Source: Nitrospira sp. (GTDB lineage Bacteria; Nitrospirota; Nitrospiria; Nitrospirales; Nitrospiraceae). From it: 64,000 bases of DNA. Positions 25,139 through 34,007 of the stretch are shown here, piece after piece. The stretch covers positions 1 to 64,000 of the forward strand of contig JABMDL010000001.1 in NCBI GenBank assembly GCA_015903945.1. The letters are read 5' to 3'. The translations under genes and the position numbers were made by a program. Positions within the stretch are counted from its first letter, which is position 1; each line of letters starts with the position of its first letter. The notes under the pieces were generated by a model. It was not told where the DNA came from, searched no databases, and saw only the letters and a program-made list of their open reading frames with translations.

Positions 25139-26137
25139 CTACTCAGACTCGTCAGGCACTCCACCCGACTTGGCCAGATCGTCCAGCTTGATCTTGTCCG
25201 GATTGAACTTCTGCGCTGCCTGCAGCATGCGATCAAGGGCGTCATCGAACGACAGAGGGGTGGCGTCTTTGGGGCGAAATCGGAGGGGATTCACCCGGGC
25301 GACGACGAAACTCTTGAGATATGGACTGGTCAGGCCATTGGCCTTCAGCACCTCGACTTGCCGGACGATTGCGTCATCCAGCGCCAAGAGAGTCTTGGCC
25401 CGCTGCTGCCGAATAGACATCGCATCAGGGAGCGGCTGTGCGAGAAACCCCTCCACTCGTTTCAAGACCGGATGGTACGCCCCGCCGCTGAACCGTGGCC
25501 GCGCTTCATAACACAAACCCAGCGTGATGAACGCCGGTTCCTCGAACTCCAACGCGTAAGTCTCTTCGTTCCCCGCATCGAGCCGCGCCAATTCCCGATA
25601 CATGCGAATGACTTCCAGCGCTTTCTCTCGCAGATTGTGCGCTTTTTCCGTATTGAGCGCGAGGATTTGATAGGCCGCGGCTGCCTCCGGCACGACGATC
25701 GACACAATGCTCCTTGCCCCCAACGTCTTCATCGCCGATAGGCGGTGGTGCCCATTCGGAGTCCAATACCGAGCCGTATGATCCGGCTTCGGCAGCCGGA
25801 CGGCAATAATCGGGTCGAGAAACCGGCCGATCTTGCCGATCACTGTCTCCAGTCTTCGCACATGCGTGTCGGACAAGTTCCGTTGATAGGGTGTCGGCTC
25901 GACCAGTTCGATCGGCAACGCTGCCAGCACCAGCCAGCGTCCGCCGTACGGCTCACGATAGACCGCAAGGACCTTGCCCCCGTCGTCTTCGATCGCCCGA
26001 TGGAGTTCCGCGACATCGCCCGTCGGTGCCGCCGCTTGTAACTCCGTCGCAGCGAGTCCGATCGACGTCCCGGATGATTTCCTCCGCCGCTTGGCTCCCT
26101 TGGGCAGCGACGTTTGCTTGGGGGTTTTCTCCGCCAC
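25139..26137 (-). CDS. ParB/Srx-like N-terminal domain protein
   Basis: This 332-aa protein has a basic N-terminal tail (KGAKRRRKSS) and a ParB-like nuclease/CTPase-type domain: VEPTPYQRNLSDTHVRRLET, DPIIAVRLPKPDHTARYW and the core NGHHRLSAMKTLG, where chromosomal ParB has G(E/H)RRxRAA. The classical ParB helix-turn-helix is not obvious, and no parA lies nearby, so it is not a standard partition protein. The start is set at GTG 26137 (VAEKTPKQ); a TTG at 26188 would extend it. No ribosome site supports either. A role as an orphan DNA-binding switch is inference. Confidence 0.75.
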   Translation of the reverse strand: MAEKTPKQTSLPKGAKRRRKSSGTSIGLAATELQAAAPTGDVAELHRAIEDDGGKVLAVYREPYGGRWLVLAALPIELVEPTPYQRNLSDTHVRRLETVIGKIGRFLDPIIAVRLPKPDHTARYWTPNGHHRLSAMKTLGARSIVSIVVPEAAAAYQILALNTEKAHNLREKALEVIRMYRELARLDAGNEETYALEFEEPAFITLGLCYEARPRFSGGAYHPVLKRVEGFLAQPLPDAMSIRQQRAKTLLALDDAIVRQVEVLKANGLTSPYLKSFVVARVNPLRFRPKDATPLSFDDALDRMLQAAQKFNPDKIKLDDLAKSGGVPDESE

Positions 26138-26286
26138 AGGGCTATGGTAGGGCAGTCCTACGACAAATGAAAGTCCCTGTGAAAACAAACCACGCCTGCG
26201 GCTACCAGAAGAAATTCAACGATCGAAGATTGAAGGCGAACGAGGCACGAGAAGCAGCACACAGTTTCAGGGGCTCAGGTATACCA

Positions 26287-26319
26287 CGGGCGGCCTTGCC
26301 CACGGTGGGAGGCCGCCCG
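26287..26319. repeat. GC-rich inverted repeat / hairpin
   Basis: CGGGCGGCCT (26287-26296) pairs exactly with AGGCCGCCCG (26310-26319), and CCCAC/GTGGG pair inside with a one-base loop. There is no U-run on either side, so it is not a standard terminator. It may be part of an untranslated RNA or a mobile-element relic. Confidence 0.5.
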
Positions 26320-26527
26320 GGGGATGGCGCTTGGGACGCCGGTGGCAAAATCAGTTGTCACGGCCCGTTTGACCCGTGCGTTGCCGGGGATACACGATTC
26401 CCAATCGGGGGAGACCTCGTCAATCCCAGGTGCCGGTGTGCCTCATGCTATTAAGTAATCTCCACCCTCAGGCGACTGTAGGCTGATTAGCCTCACGTGC
26501 CGAGACGGCACAGCCAGTGGAGCACGA

Positions 26528-26599
26528 TCAGCATGACCGACGAGAAACCCACCCCTGCGTCGGCGGGCCTGACGGACCAGGTGGCGTCGAGTCTTCCAT
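26528..26599 (-). CDS. Short ORF with strong ribosome site, tentative
   Basis: AAAGGAGGGTTGAG precedes an ATG at 26599 that opens a 23-codon frame MEDSTPPGPSGPPTQGW. One extra G in the GGGG run near 26553 would instead continue as VGFSSVMLIVLHWLCRLGT, a single hydrophobic segment ending at a stop at 26493. A tiny membrane protein broken by a one-base deletion, or by a sequencing error in the G-run, is possible. Evidence is only the ribosome site and the hydrophobic continuation. Confidence 0.25.
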   Translation of the reverse strand: MEDSTPPGPSGPPTQGWVSRRSC

Positions 26600-26725
26600 C
26601 TCAACCCTCCTTTCCGCGTAAAGTCGACGAGAGACCTGGATAACAGCCGCGCGGTCTGTCCGATCTCCCGCTCTTCTCGGTATATGGGGCCGCAGCTAAT
26701 TTCCTACGCCCATTAGAAATAGGTG

Positions 26726-27154
26726 TCAACAGGTTCGCGTGGGTTTTTCTGAGCGCCATAACGCATAACACATGCCAAGCAACACCATGTCTTCAAGTGG
26801 CGAATACCAGCGCAAGGGTTGAGGGAAGAAGACACCATAGCAGCCACAGTTGGGGAGGTCGATTCCGCGAAACAGGGTTACGACCAGCCCCGCAGCATAC
26901 AGTCCGTACAGAGTCAGTGCGAGAAGGGCACCAGCCTGAATCCGCCATCCGGCGAGGACCCACACACCCAGCACCCATTCGAGTCCGGTGAGGCCAACTG
27001 CTATCGGCCAGAGCATATGATCGGAAAAGAGTTGGTAGGTGGCCAGTACCTCGACAAAACCCCGAAGATCCAGCGATTTCCCAAGGGCAGAAGCTAGACA
27101 TACTACCCCAATGACGATGCGAGCGCCCATCTTACAAATGCGCTCAGCGTCCAC
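26726..27154 (-). CDS. MauE/DoxX-like membrane protein
   Basis: This is a 142-aa four-helix membrane protein (IVIGVVCLASALGKSLDLRG; MLWPIAVGLTGLEWVLGVWV; ALTLYGLYAAGLVVTLFRG) with the periplasm-facing Cys motif LPNCGCYG typical of MauE/DoxX redox-associated proteins. MauE helps cysteine oxidation in methylamine dehydrogenase, but no such enzyme is encoded here, so a general thiol-redox role is more likely. It starts 4 nt after the ppk2 stop and is probably cotranscribed with it. Confidence 0.8.
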   Translation of the reverse strand: MDAERICKMGARIVIGVVCLASALGKSLDLRGFVEVLATYQLFSDHMLWPIAVGLTGLEWVLGVWVLAGWRIQAGALLALTLYGLYAAGLVVTLFRGIDLPNCGCYGVFFPQPLRWYSPLEDMVLLGMCYALWRSEKPTRTC

Positions 27155-27158
27155 TGCT

Positions 27159-27977
27159 TTAAACGATCTTCAACTTGGCGAAGTCGACACCCTCCGGAGC
27201 CGGAGGCGTTTTGAGCTTCATGCTTTTCAAGGCATCGACCATGAGATCTGCCACGATGAGATTGCGATGCCACTTTCGATTGGCCGGAACAATATACCAA
27301 GGCGCTCGCTCGGTGCTCGTGGCCGAAATCACGTCTTCGAATGCCTTCTGATAGTCATCCCACAGATTGCGCTCCTCAAGATCGCCGGAATTCCATTTCC
27401 AGCGCTTTTCCGGATCGGCGATACGAGCCTCCAATCGAAGTTTCTGCTCATCCTTCGATATGTGGAGAAAAATCTTGAGAATAGCGGTGCCGCTTTCGCT
27501 CAGAAGCTCCTCGAATTCTTTGATCTGCTCAAACCGCCGCTTCGCGACTTTGTCGGTTACCCATCCGTGCACACGCGTAATCAGAACGTCCTCATAGTGT
27601 GAGCGGTTGAAGATACCGATAAATCCTTTCGCGGGAACCTCCCGGTGAACGCGCCACAGAAAGTCGCGGGCCAACTCATCTTTGGACGGGGCCTTAAAGG
27701 CCACAACCTTGCAGCCTTGGGGATTGAGGCCTGACATCACGCTCTTGATGGTCCCATCCTTTCCGCTCGTATCCATACCCTGCAGCACGACGAGAAGGGA
27801 TCGTGTTGCGTTCGCATACAGACGCTCTTGAAGTCCAGCTAGCTCGGCAATGAGCGCGGCCGTTTCCGCCTTCGCCTGCTCTTTGCCTTGTTCGTTTTTC
27901 TTGTAGTCGCCGGTGTCATCTGGATCGTATTGCTTCAGCAACAGCTCCCTGCCCGGCTTCACTGAATATCGTTTCAC
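27159..27977 (-). CDS. ppk2: Polyphosphate kinase 2 family protein
   Basis: This is a 272-aa PPK2 with Walker A QGMDTSGKDGTIKS, the lid and Walker B region NRSHYEDVLITRVHG, and the family's KIFLHISKDEQKLRLEAR and WYIVPANRKWHRN. Members phosphorylate ADP, GDP or AMP from polyphosphate (or the reverse); subclass cannot be fixed by eye. The GTG start at 27977 follows AAGGGGGA. It links functionally with Ppx/GppA and the CHAD protein about 10 kb away. It leads a two-gene unit with the MauE-like gene. Confidence 0.92.
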   Translation of the reverse strand: MKRYSVKPGRELLLKQYDPDDTGDYKKNEQGKEQAKAETAALIAELAGLQERLYANATRSLLVVLQGMDTSGKDGTIKSVMSGLNPQGCKVVAFKAPSKDELARDFLWRVHREVPAKGFIGIFNRSHYEDVLITRVHGWVTDKVAKRRFEQIKEFEELLSESGTAILKIFLHISKDEQKLRLEARIADPEKRWKWNSGDLEERNLWDDYQKAFEDVISATSTERAPWYIVPANRKWHRNLIVADLMVDALKSMKLKTPPAPEGVDFAKLKIV

Positions 27978-28089
27978 GCTTCCCCCTTTGGAGCTCGCAG
28001 GGCAGGCTCCGCCACCGAGGTTTGAGCATCACCTCAGGGCGTTCTCAGTGCCGACGCGATTCGCCCTCGCAAGACGCGCGCGGGGATTC

Positions 28090-29076
28090 CTACGGTTGCT
28101 TGGGAACATCCTGCGCGCAACGAAAGCCGACATTCGGGTCTTGCTCGTTGGGATCGCCCTTGGTTCGAAACGAGGATCGCAGTCGGTAGGGACTGTTGAT
28201 ATAGGAGCCGCCGCGTTGCACCTTGGCCGTGCCTTCTGCAGGCCCACGAGGGTTCATCGCAAGACTCCCGGCAAAATTCAAATAGTAGTCTTCGCCATAC
28301 CAATCCATCACCCACTCGTACAGATTACCCGCCAAATCATATGCCCCATAGGGACTTTGCCCCTTGTCACGATCACCGATGATCGAGATGGTCTCTTCGC
28401 CGCCTTCTTTTAATCCATAGACCGCATGAACCGGTGTCGGTAGATCGTTGCCCCAGGGATAGATCCGCCCATCGGTTCCGCGCGCAGCCTTTTCCCATTC
28501 CGCTTCGGTTGGAAGCCGCTTGCCGGCCCACAAGCAATACCCCATCGCGTCCATCCAACTGACCCAACGCACGGGCCGATCGGCATGCACCACGGGCGTG
28601 TCCTTGTCTGCAAAACCCCAAGGCGGCTCACTATGAATCGCCTCAACGAACTTGGCGAACCGCCCGTTTGTCACTTCAAACTTATCGATGTAGAAGGCAT
28701 TCAGTACGACATGATGCACGGGGAATTCGTCTTCATCCCCCTTATCACTTCCCATCGTAAATTCACCGGCAGGCACCAGGACCATCGGCGCTCCATCCCT
28801 TCCCGCAATCTCGTGAGGGAATGGAGCCGGATGGTGAACCCCACTCCCGTTTCCCGAAGGCTTGAGCTTGTCGCCCGATTTGGACTCTCCCTCAGGCGCG
28901 CGTGATTTATGTGGAGCCGTGAGCGAATCGGACTTGGTCATTCTTGCCGGCGGCGTCGGCATAGGCCCTTGTCTGACCAACCGGCTTTCCCGTGCCAGAG
29001 CGAGATACGGATACACCGACACAAGGCACGCGGTGATGAGAACGGTGAGAATAGCTTGCCGAACATGCCTGTTCAT
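28090..29076 (-). CDS. Formylglycine-generating-enzyme (SUMF1) family protein, exported
   Basis: This is a 328-aa protein with a signal peptide (AILTVLITACLVSVYPYLAL), a disordered Pro/Ser/Lys linker to about residue 85, then a complete SUMF1/FGE-sulfatase domain: MVLVPAGEFTMGSDKGDEDE, PVRWVSWMDAMGYCLWAGKR, LPTEAEWEKAARGTDGR, YDLAGNLYEWVMDWY, RGGSYIN and VGFRCAQD. True sulfatase-activating members need a Cys pair; I do not see both in the usual C-terminal place, so a binding or other modifying role is possible. It is alone, 112 nt upstream of ppk2 on the same strand. Confidence 0.88.
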   Translation of the reverse strand: MNRHVRQAILTVLITACLVSVYPYLALARESRLVRQGPMPTPPARMTKSDSLTAPHKSRAPEGESKSGDKLKPSGNGSGVHHPAPFPHEIAGRDGAPMVLVPAGEFTMGSDKGDEDEFPVHHVVLNAFYIDKFEVTNGRFAKFVEAIHSEPPWGFADKDTPVVHADRPVRWVSWMDAMGYCLWAGKRLPTEAEWEKAARGTDGRIYPWGNDLPTPVHAVYGLKEGGEETISIIGDRDKGQSPYGAYDLAGNLYEWVMDWYGEDYYLNFAGSLAMNPRGPAEGTAKVQRGGSYINSPYRLRSSFRTKGDPNEQDPNVGFRCAQDVPKQP

Positions 29077-29241
29077 TCCCGACAGTCTCCCCCTGAGAAA
29101 GACAACCGAACCAACCCCGTCGGTCTTTCAAGGTACCGAAACCCAACGGACAAATCCAGTACGTTCGCGCCAGAACATGTAGGTGCAGATTGTGCGAGCG
29201 CAGTTGCGCCGTGACGAGGTCCGGTGTAGCGTACACATCGT

Positions 29242-30111
29242 ATGGAACCACAGGTTGGCTGGATGAACATCGACAGTACGGTTGTCCTCGACATTCTCAA
29301 GTCGCTCCTCGTCCTTATCGCCCTTCTGATCACCCGGACCTTAGTGGTGCGGTGGATCTCCAGAAATCCGACGCTCTCGATGGAGGCCAAGCGCCGATGG
29401 GTTGTCACCACCAGAAACTGGATCGTGTTCGCGTTTCTCATCGGGCTCGTCAGTATCTGGGCACACGAACTGCAAGCGTTTGCCGTATCATTGGTGGCAT
29501 TGGCGGCAGCGCTGGTCTTGGCCACCAAGGAACTTATTCTCTGTTGGAGCGGCGCGGCCTTACGAGTCGGCGGAAAGGTCTACACTGTCGGGGACCGGGT
29601 GCAAATCGCCGGACATCGCGGCGTAGTCCTCGATCACGACGTCTTCGCGACGAAACTCTTGGAAATTGGACCGGGTCAAACGGCGCACCTCTATACCGGC
29701 CGCGTCACCATCTTCCCGAATAGCCTGCTGTTCTCGCATCCCCTCGTCAAAGAGAATCCCGACCAGGAGTATGGCTTATACACACTGGCCGTTCCCATCA
29801 AGACCGACAACAATTGGGAACACGCTGAACAGACATTGCTGCGCGCCGCCAAGGAAGAATGCGCACCCTTCATGGAAGAAGCGGTCCGCCAGATGAAATT
29901 GCTGGAACAAACTAATTTGCTCGAGGCGCCGTCGCCGGAACCGCGCATTACCATCCAACTATTGGAGCCGGGCAAGATGCAGCTGGTGTTGCGCTTTCCT
30001 GCCCCCGATCGCGGACGATCCCGCATCGAACAGGCGATCCTGCGCCGGTATCTTACCGAGCAGACTTCGTTCCTCTCAGCCAGGCATGACACGCACGAGC
30101 CTGACAAATGA
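29242..30111 (+). CDS. MscS-family mechanosensitive channel
   Basis: This is a 289-aa inner-membrane protein. Three hydrophobic spans occur (about 13-35, 52-70, 76-95), the last being the pore-lining helix VSLVALAAALVLATKELILC, followed by the MscS beta domain: GGKVYTVGDRVQIAGHRGVV and a variant of the TxxxTxDGxxVxIPN motif, YTGRVTIFPNSLLFS. The C-terminal alpha/beta vestibule is complete. It likely releases osmolytes on hypo-osmotic shock. A start at ATG 29263 (MNIDSTVVLD) is also possible. Its stop is directly followed by an 18-bp hairpin. Confidence 0.88.
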   Translation: MEPQVGWMNIDSTVVLDILKSLLVLIALLITRTLVVRWISRNPTLSMEAKRRWVVTTRNWIVFAFLIGLVSIWAHELQAFAVSLVALAAALVLATKELILCWSGAALRVGGKVYTVGDRVQIAGHRGVVLDHDVFATKLLEIGPGQTAHLYTGRVTIFPNSLLFSHPLVKENPDQEYGLYTLAVPIKTDNNWEHAEQTLLRAAKEECAPFMEEAVRQMKLLEQTNLLEAPSPEPRITIQLLEPGKMQLVLRFPAPDRGRSRIEQAILRRYLTEQTSFLSARHDTHEPDK

Positions 30112-30152
30112 AACGGGGCTCCCCTCGATTCCTGATCGAGGGGAGCCCCGTT
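30112..30152 (-). terminator. Strong terminator hairpin between convergent genes
   Basis: A perfect 18-bp stem (30112-30129 with 30135-30152) has a 5-nt loop TCCTG. On the minus strand it is followed by TTTCATTTG, so it best terminates the di-haem peroxidase transcript; on the plus strand it begins right at the MscS stop but is followed by A-rich DNA. Confidence 0.85.
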
Positions 30153-30179
30153 AGAAAAACCCCGTGGACCCGCGCCGGC

Positions 30180-31241
30180 TTAATTCGGAAAGGACTTGGG
30201 CGCCGATACGTGCTGCCAGCCCTCGCCGTTCAGCGTGCGGAGGAATTCCACCAGATCGCGCTTTTCCTGGTCCGTCAGGTCGAGCGGAATCATGAGATTG
30301 TCCTGGTGCGGATTCTTGACACCACCCTTGTTGTAGAAATTTACGACTTCAGCAAGAGTTTTGAAACGCCCGTCGTGCATGTACGGCGCGCTTCGAGCGA
30401 TCTCCCGCAAGGTCGGGGTCTTAAAGGCCCCGATCTCTTCCGCATTGCCGGTTACCAGGTAGCGGCCGAGATCGACCTTGTTGTCATCCCAGCCGATGCC
30501 GAGATTATGAAACTTCTCGTCGGTAAAATTGAACCCGGAGTGGCACTTGGTGCACCGCGCCTTCTCACGGAAAAGGACGAGGCCCCTCTGAGCAGCTTCT
30601 GGAATGGCCCCTGCTTCTCCTCCCTGATCGAACCGGTCTGCCGGACTATTACCGGAGAGGACCGTGCGCTGGAAGCTGGCGATGGCCATGCCCACCCTCT
30701 CCGTTGTGATGGTATCATCGCCGAAGACTTGCTTGAAGAGTTTCCGGTAGCCTGGTATTTTCATCATCTTCGCATTCATCACATCGTAGTTCGCAAAGCC
30801 GTGCTCGATCGGATTGGTAAACGGACCAACCGATTGGGCTTCCAATGTCGGAGCCCGGCCGTCCCAAAATTGAACGCTGCTGAACACCCTGTTGAAGGAT
30901 GCCGGTGCACTGCGGCCACCCTTCTGGCCTCGGATGCCGGTGGAGACCGGTTTGCCATCCGTAAACGCGAATTTCGCGATATGACAATTCGCGCAGGCTA
31001 TCGTGTTGTCCTGCGACAGCCGCTTATCAAAAAACAGCAGCCGGCCTAACTCGACCTTTTCCTTCGTCAAAGGATTGTCGGCCGGGATCACGACGGCAGA
31101 CTCTTCGAGGCCGAAAGGGATCTTGAGCCTATAATCTTCCCCTCGCGTCTCGCCGACCGAAAGCAGCGGCAGGGCCACCGCAACACACAGCCCTAACATC
31201 CCGATCCGTCTTACACTCCCGACCTTCCTGTATTCTCTCAT
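30180..31241 (-). CDS. Di-haem cytochrome c peroxidase (MauG/CcpA family)
   Basis: This is a 353-aa periplasmic enzyme with a signal peptide (IGMLGLCVAVALPLLSVG), two haem c sites CANCH (83-87) and CTKCH (230-234), and the family motifs LLFFDKRLSQDNTIACANCH, QFWDGRAPTLEAQ and FKTPTLREIARSAPYMHDGR (with the distal Met). It reduces hydrogen peroxide with electrons from small cytochromes. The ATG at 31241 follows GGGGGAT; a GTG codon directly before it is also in frame. It sits in the peroxide-defence block with dps and oxyR. Confidence 0.92.
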   Translation of the reverse strand: MREYRKVGSVRRIGMLGLCVAVALPLLSVGETRGEDYRLKIPFGLEESAVVIPADNPLTKEKVELGRLLFFDKRLSQDNTIACANCHIAKFAFTDGKPVSTGIRGQKGGRSAPASFNRVFSSVQFWDGRAPTLEAQSVGPFTNPIEHGFANYDVMNAKMMKIPGYRKLFKQVFGDDTITTERVGMAIASFQRTVLSGNSPADRFDQGGEAGAIPEAAQRGLVLFREKARCTKCHSGFNFTDEKFHNLGIGWDDNKVDLGRYLVTGNAEEIGAFKTPTLREIARSAPYMHDGRFKTLAEVVNFYNKGGVKNPHQDNLMIPLDLTDQEKRDLVEFLRTLNGEGWQHVSAPKSFPN

Positions 31242-31348
31242 CACATCCCCCTTTCGGCATTCTTATGTATATGATGTCCTGACCGCCTCTTTATCCTGCC
31301 GCACTTACTAGGCCTGACAAGATACGACGCCCTCCTAACCGGGACCCG

Positions 31349-31861
31349 CTACTCCAGTAAACTGCGGAGCATCCACGCCGTCTTCTCATGTACCTGCATA
31401 CGTTGAGTGAGAAGATCGATCGTCACCTGATCGGAAGCCTTTTCAGCCGTCGAAAATACATTCCGTGCGGTTCGCACCAGAGATTCCTGTCCATCGACCA
31501 GTTGGCGAATCATGTCTTCTGCTCGAGGCACACCCGACGCTTCTGCAATGGAGGACAGCTTCGAAAACTCGGCATAGCTCCCCGGCGCCGGATGTCCCAG
31601 GGCCCGAATGCGCTCCGCTAGCAAATCCACTGCGAGCGCCAGCTCGTTGTATTGCTGCTCAAACATAAGATGAAGCGTCTGGAACATCGGTCCCGTGACA
31701 TTCCAATGGAAGTTATGCGTCTTGAGATAGAGCGTATAGGTATCGGCCAGCACCTTCGCCAACCCCTCGGCGATTGCTTTCCGCTGTGCCGGTTCGATCC
31801 CGAGATCGATCTGCAGACCGTCCCCGCCCCCTGCTTTTCCCGCACTTCTCGCTTTTTCCAT
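31349..31861 (-). CDS. dps: Dps family DNA-protecting ferritin
   Basis: This is a 170-aa Dps protein. The inter-subunit ferroxidase site is visible in [20 protein letters not shown] and [20 protein letters not shown] (His, His, Asp/Glu). It forms dodecamers that oxidise Fe(II) with peroxide and shield DNA. The N-terminal tail ([10 protein letters not shown]) is short and Lys-poor, so DNA binding is not assured. The ATG at 31861 is preferred (GAAGGA at 8 nt); an ATG three codons upstream overlaps that ribosome site. It is divergent from oxyR and likely under its control. Confidence 0.92.
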   Translation of the reverse strand: MEKARSAGKAGGGDGLQIDLGIEPAQRKAIAEGLAKVLADTYTLYLKTHNFHWNVTGPMFQTLHLMFEQQYNELALAVDLLAERIRALGHPAPGSYAEFSKLSSIAEASGVPRAEDMIRQLVDGQESLVRTARNVFSTAEKASDQVTIDLLTQRMQVHEKTAWMLRSLLE

Positions 31862-31921
31862 GGTTTCCATCCTTCAGCAAAGCCCCGTTTCCTAGCTTGC
31901 CGATCTTCTCATATCATGACT

Positions 31922-31945
31922 CCTACCATTGACTCAATCGGTAGG
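31922..31945. promoter_or_regulatory. Dyad upstream of dps, possible operator
   Basis: CCTACCATTGA and TCAATCGGTAGG form an inverted repeat (one unpaired C) centred near 31933, about 60-85 nt upstream of the dps start codon. The intergenic context between dps and oxyR suggests a regulator site, but it does not match the classical OxyR ATAG/CTAT pattern. Confidence 0.4.
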
Positions 31946-32109
31946 TAATCTCGAAGTTGTTCCTCCCTGGAAAGGCCACTACCATCTTGCGTGGGCAACG
32001 CGATCGTATTGGCACCGGCACTCCCGACAAGCAACACTCATAACATCCTCCACATTGTTAGAGACATGCCGCGAATCTCCGCGCGCTTCATTCCAAAGGT
32101 AACCGGCCC

Positions 32110-32138
32110 TTGACTATTAGTCCAATTGATATTACATG
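32110..32138 (+). promoter_or_regulatory. Weak candidate promoter for oxyR
   Basis: TTGACT (32110-32115), a 17-nt spacer and TACATG (32133-32138). The -35 is good and the -10 poor (3 of 6), which would suit an activated or autoregulated gene. The leader to the ATG at 32179 would be about 34 nt. Confidence 0.3.
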
Positions 32139-32178
32139 ATGCCACCATAAGTATATCTTATTGACAGACAGGCAGGAC

Positions 32179-33087
32179 ATGACTCTGACGGAACTGCAAT
32201 ACATCGTCGCGGCAGCTCAAGAACGTCACTTCGGCCGTGCGGCCGAGCGAGTCTTTGTCACACAACCGGCCCTGAGTCTTGCGATCAAGAAGCTGGAGGA
32301 AGAGTTGGGCTTGACAATTTTTGATCGGCGCCAAAACCGGATCGAACTGACGGCGATCGGGAAGCAGATCGTCCATCAGGCTCAGCGCGTGCTGGAAGAA
32401 GCGGAACAAATTAAGATCCTCGCGACTCAAGGCAAAGATCATTTGAACGGACCCTTGCGGCTCGGTGTCATCGCGACCGTCGGGCCCTATATCTTGCCGG
32501 ACCTGGTTCCGCAGTTGAGCGCACGCGCACCCAAAATGCCGCTGGAGCTGGAAGAAAACCTGACACTTAATTTGACCGGCATGCTGAAAAACGGAAAACT
32601 GGACGTGATCATGATCGCTCTGCCCTTCGACGAACCGGCAATCGTCACCCAGGCCCTGTACGACGAACCGTTCAAAGTGCTGGTTCCAACCGGACATCCC
32701 TGGCAGAAAAAGAAACTGATCGATTCACGGCAATTGGGATCAGAAAAGGTGCTCCTGCCGCACGCAGGCCACTGTTTTCGGCAACAGGTTCTGGATGCCT
32801 GCCCCGAACTCAGCCGATCGGACGCCGAAGGCTGGCAAGGCAATTCTCTGGAGACGATCAGGCAGATGGTCGCTTCAGGTCTGGGCATCACCGTGATGCC
32901 TTCCAGCGCCCTCACGCCGAAATACGACAGCGCTCGATTGGTCGCCATCAGCCTGGCGAAACCAGTGCCCGGTCGTCGAATTGGACTCGCCTGGCGGCGC
33001 GGCTTCACACGACCCCGCGTCATCGACACCATTCGCGATGCCGTCCACGCGCTCAAGATACCCGGCTTGACGATGGTGACGCACTGA
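32179..33087 (+). CDS. oxyR: OxyR-type LysR hydrogen-peroxide sensor
   Basis: This is a 302-aa LysR regulator. The N-terminal helix-turn-helix is RHFGRAAERVFVTQPALSLA (17-36). With the ATG at 32179 as start, the two redox cysteines fall at C199 and C208 (LLPHAGHCFRQQVLDAC), the same numbers as in Escherichia coli OxyR, which supports this start over a TTG at 32161. Peroxide forms the C199-C208 disulfide and switches DNA binding. Divergent transcription from dps, with the di-haem peroxidase just beyond, makes those the likely targets. Confidence 0.93.
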   Translation: MTLTELQYIVAAAQERHFGRAAERVFVTQPALSLAIKKLEEELGLTIFDRRQNRIELTAIGKQIVHQAQRVLEEAEQIKILATQGKDHLNGPLRLGVIATVGPYILPDLVPQLSARAPKMPLELEENLTLNLTGMLKNGKLDVIMIALPFDEPAIVTQALYDEPFKVLVPTGHPWQKKKLIDSRQLGSEKVLLPHAGHCFRQQVLDACPELSRSDAEGWQGNSLETIRQMVASGLGITVMPSSALTPKYDSARLVAISLAKPVPGRRIGLAWRRGFTRPRVIDTIRDAVHALKIPGLTMVTH

Positions 33088-33145
33088 GGCACGCCCGCTT
33101 GTTGCTCTCTCCCGCTTTTGCTAGGATGCGCTCGCCTAACCTCAC

Positions 33146-33919
33146 ATGAAAATCGCTACGTTCAACGTCAACTCGCTCCGCAAACGCCTCCCCATCGTGC
33201 TGGAGTGGCTCGACCGCCAGAAGCCTGATGTCCTCTGTCTCCAAGAAACGAAAGTGCAAGATAGTGAGTTCCCGCTACTGGCCTTGACACCGTCCGGCTA
33301 TGAAATCACCTACCGCGGCATGAAGTCGTACAACGGGGTGGCCATTCTCAGTCGTAAAAAACCCGAGGCGGTGTTTTATGGATTCGACGACGGAGGAGAA
33401 CCGGAGGACGCCCGCTTGCTTAGAGTCGTGATCGACGGCATTCCCATCGTGAATACCTATGTGCCGCAGGGCTTTGAGATCGACTCGCCGAAGTACGCCT
33501 ACAAATTGGAATGGTACGACCGGTTGCGGAAATATTTCGACAAGCACCTTGTACCACAAGCGCCAGCGATTTGGTGCGGAGACATGAACGTAGCGCCTCG
33601 GCCAATGGACGTGCACAGCCCGGAAAAACACCTGAACCACGTCTGCTACCATGAAGCGGCCCGTAAGGCGTATGAACAGACGCTTGCGTGGGGATTCCAA
33701 GACGTATTTGTGAAATTGTATCCGACACGGCAGCAATACACGTTCTGGGACTATCGGGCGCCGGGTTCGCTGGAGGCCAACAAAGGATGGAGGATCGACC
33801 ACATTCTCTCGACAAGGCCGCTGGCGGAGAAATGTGTGCGGGCTGATGTGGACGTCGGGCCGCGGCAAGCAAAAGACCCCTCAGATCATACTTTTCTCTG
33901 GGCGGAGTTTTCGGTCTGA
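33146..33919 (+). CDS. xth: Exodeoxyribonuclease III (AP endonuclease)
   Basis: This is a 257-aa Mg-dependent nuclease acting at abasic sites in base-excision repair. The ExoIII motifs are MKIATFNVNSLRKRLP, DVLCLQETK (metal Glu), WCGDMNVAP (catalytic Asp and Asn), WRIDHILST and DPSDHTFLWAEF (catalytic His). Its length is as expected. It is 58 nt downstream of oxyR in the same direction, so oxidative-stress induction by read-through is plausible. No clear ribosome site precedes the ATG. Confidence 0.93.
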   Translation: MKIATFNVNSLRKRLPIVLEWLDRQKPDVLCLQETKVQDSEFPLLALTPSGYEITYRGMKSYNGVAILSRKKPEAVFYGFDDGGEPEDARLLRVVIDGIPIVNTYVPQGFEIDSPKYAYKLEWYDRLRKYFDKHLVPQAPAIWCGDMNVAPRPMDVHSPEKHLNHVCYHEAARKAYEQTLAWGFQDVFVKLYPTRQQYTFWDYRAPGSLEANKGWRIDHILSTRPLAEKCVRADVDVGPRQAKDPSDHTFLWAEFSV

Positions 33920-34007
33920 CCACGCACGCGACGCCCACTCCCCGCCCCATCCGATCACATGCCTAACCACGCCCGTGATCGGACGGAACCGACACAACGC
34001 ACGAGCC

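Larger units (their letters stand above)
26138..26725. other. Gene-poor region with hairpin and coding relics
   Basis: No complete gene is evident. It holds a strong GC-rich hairpin (26287-26319), a plus-strand reading ending at 26454 that looks like a decayed zinc-binding or phage head-protein tail (DPCVAGDTRFPIGGDLVNP followed by RCRC), and a minus-strand short ORF with a strong ribosome site (26528-26599). Confidence 0.5.
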
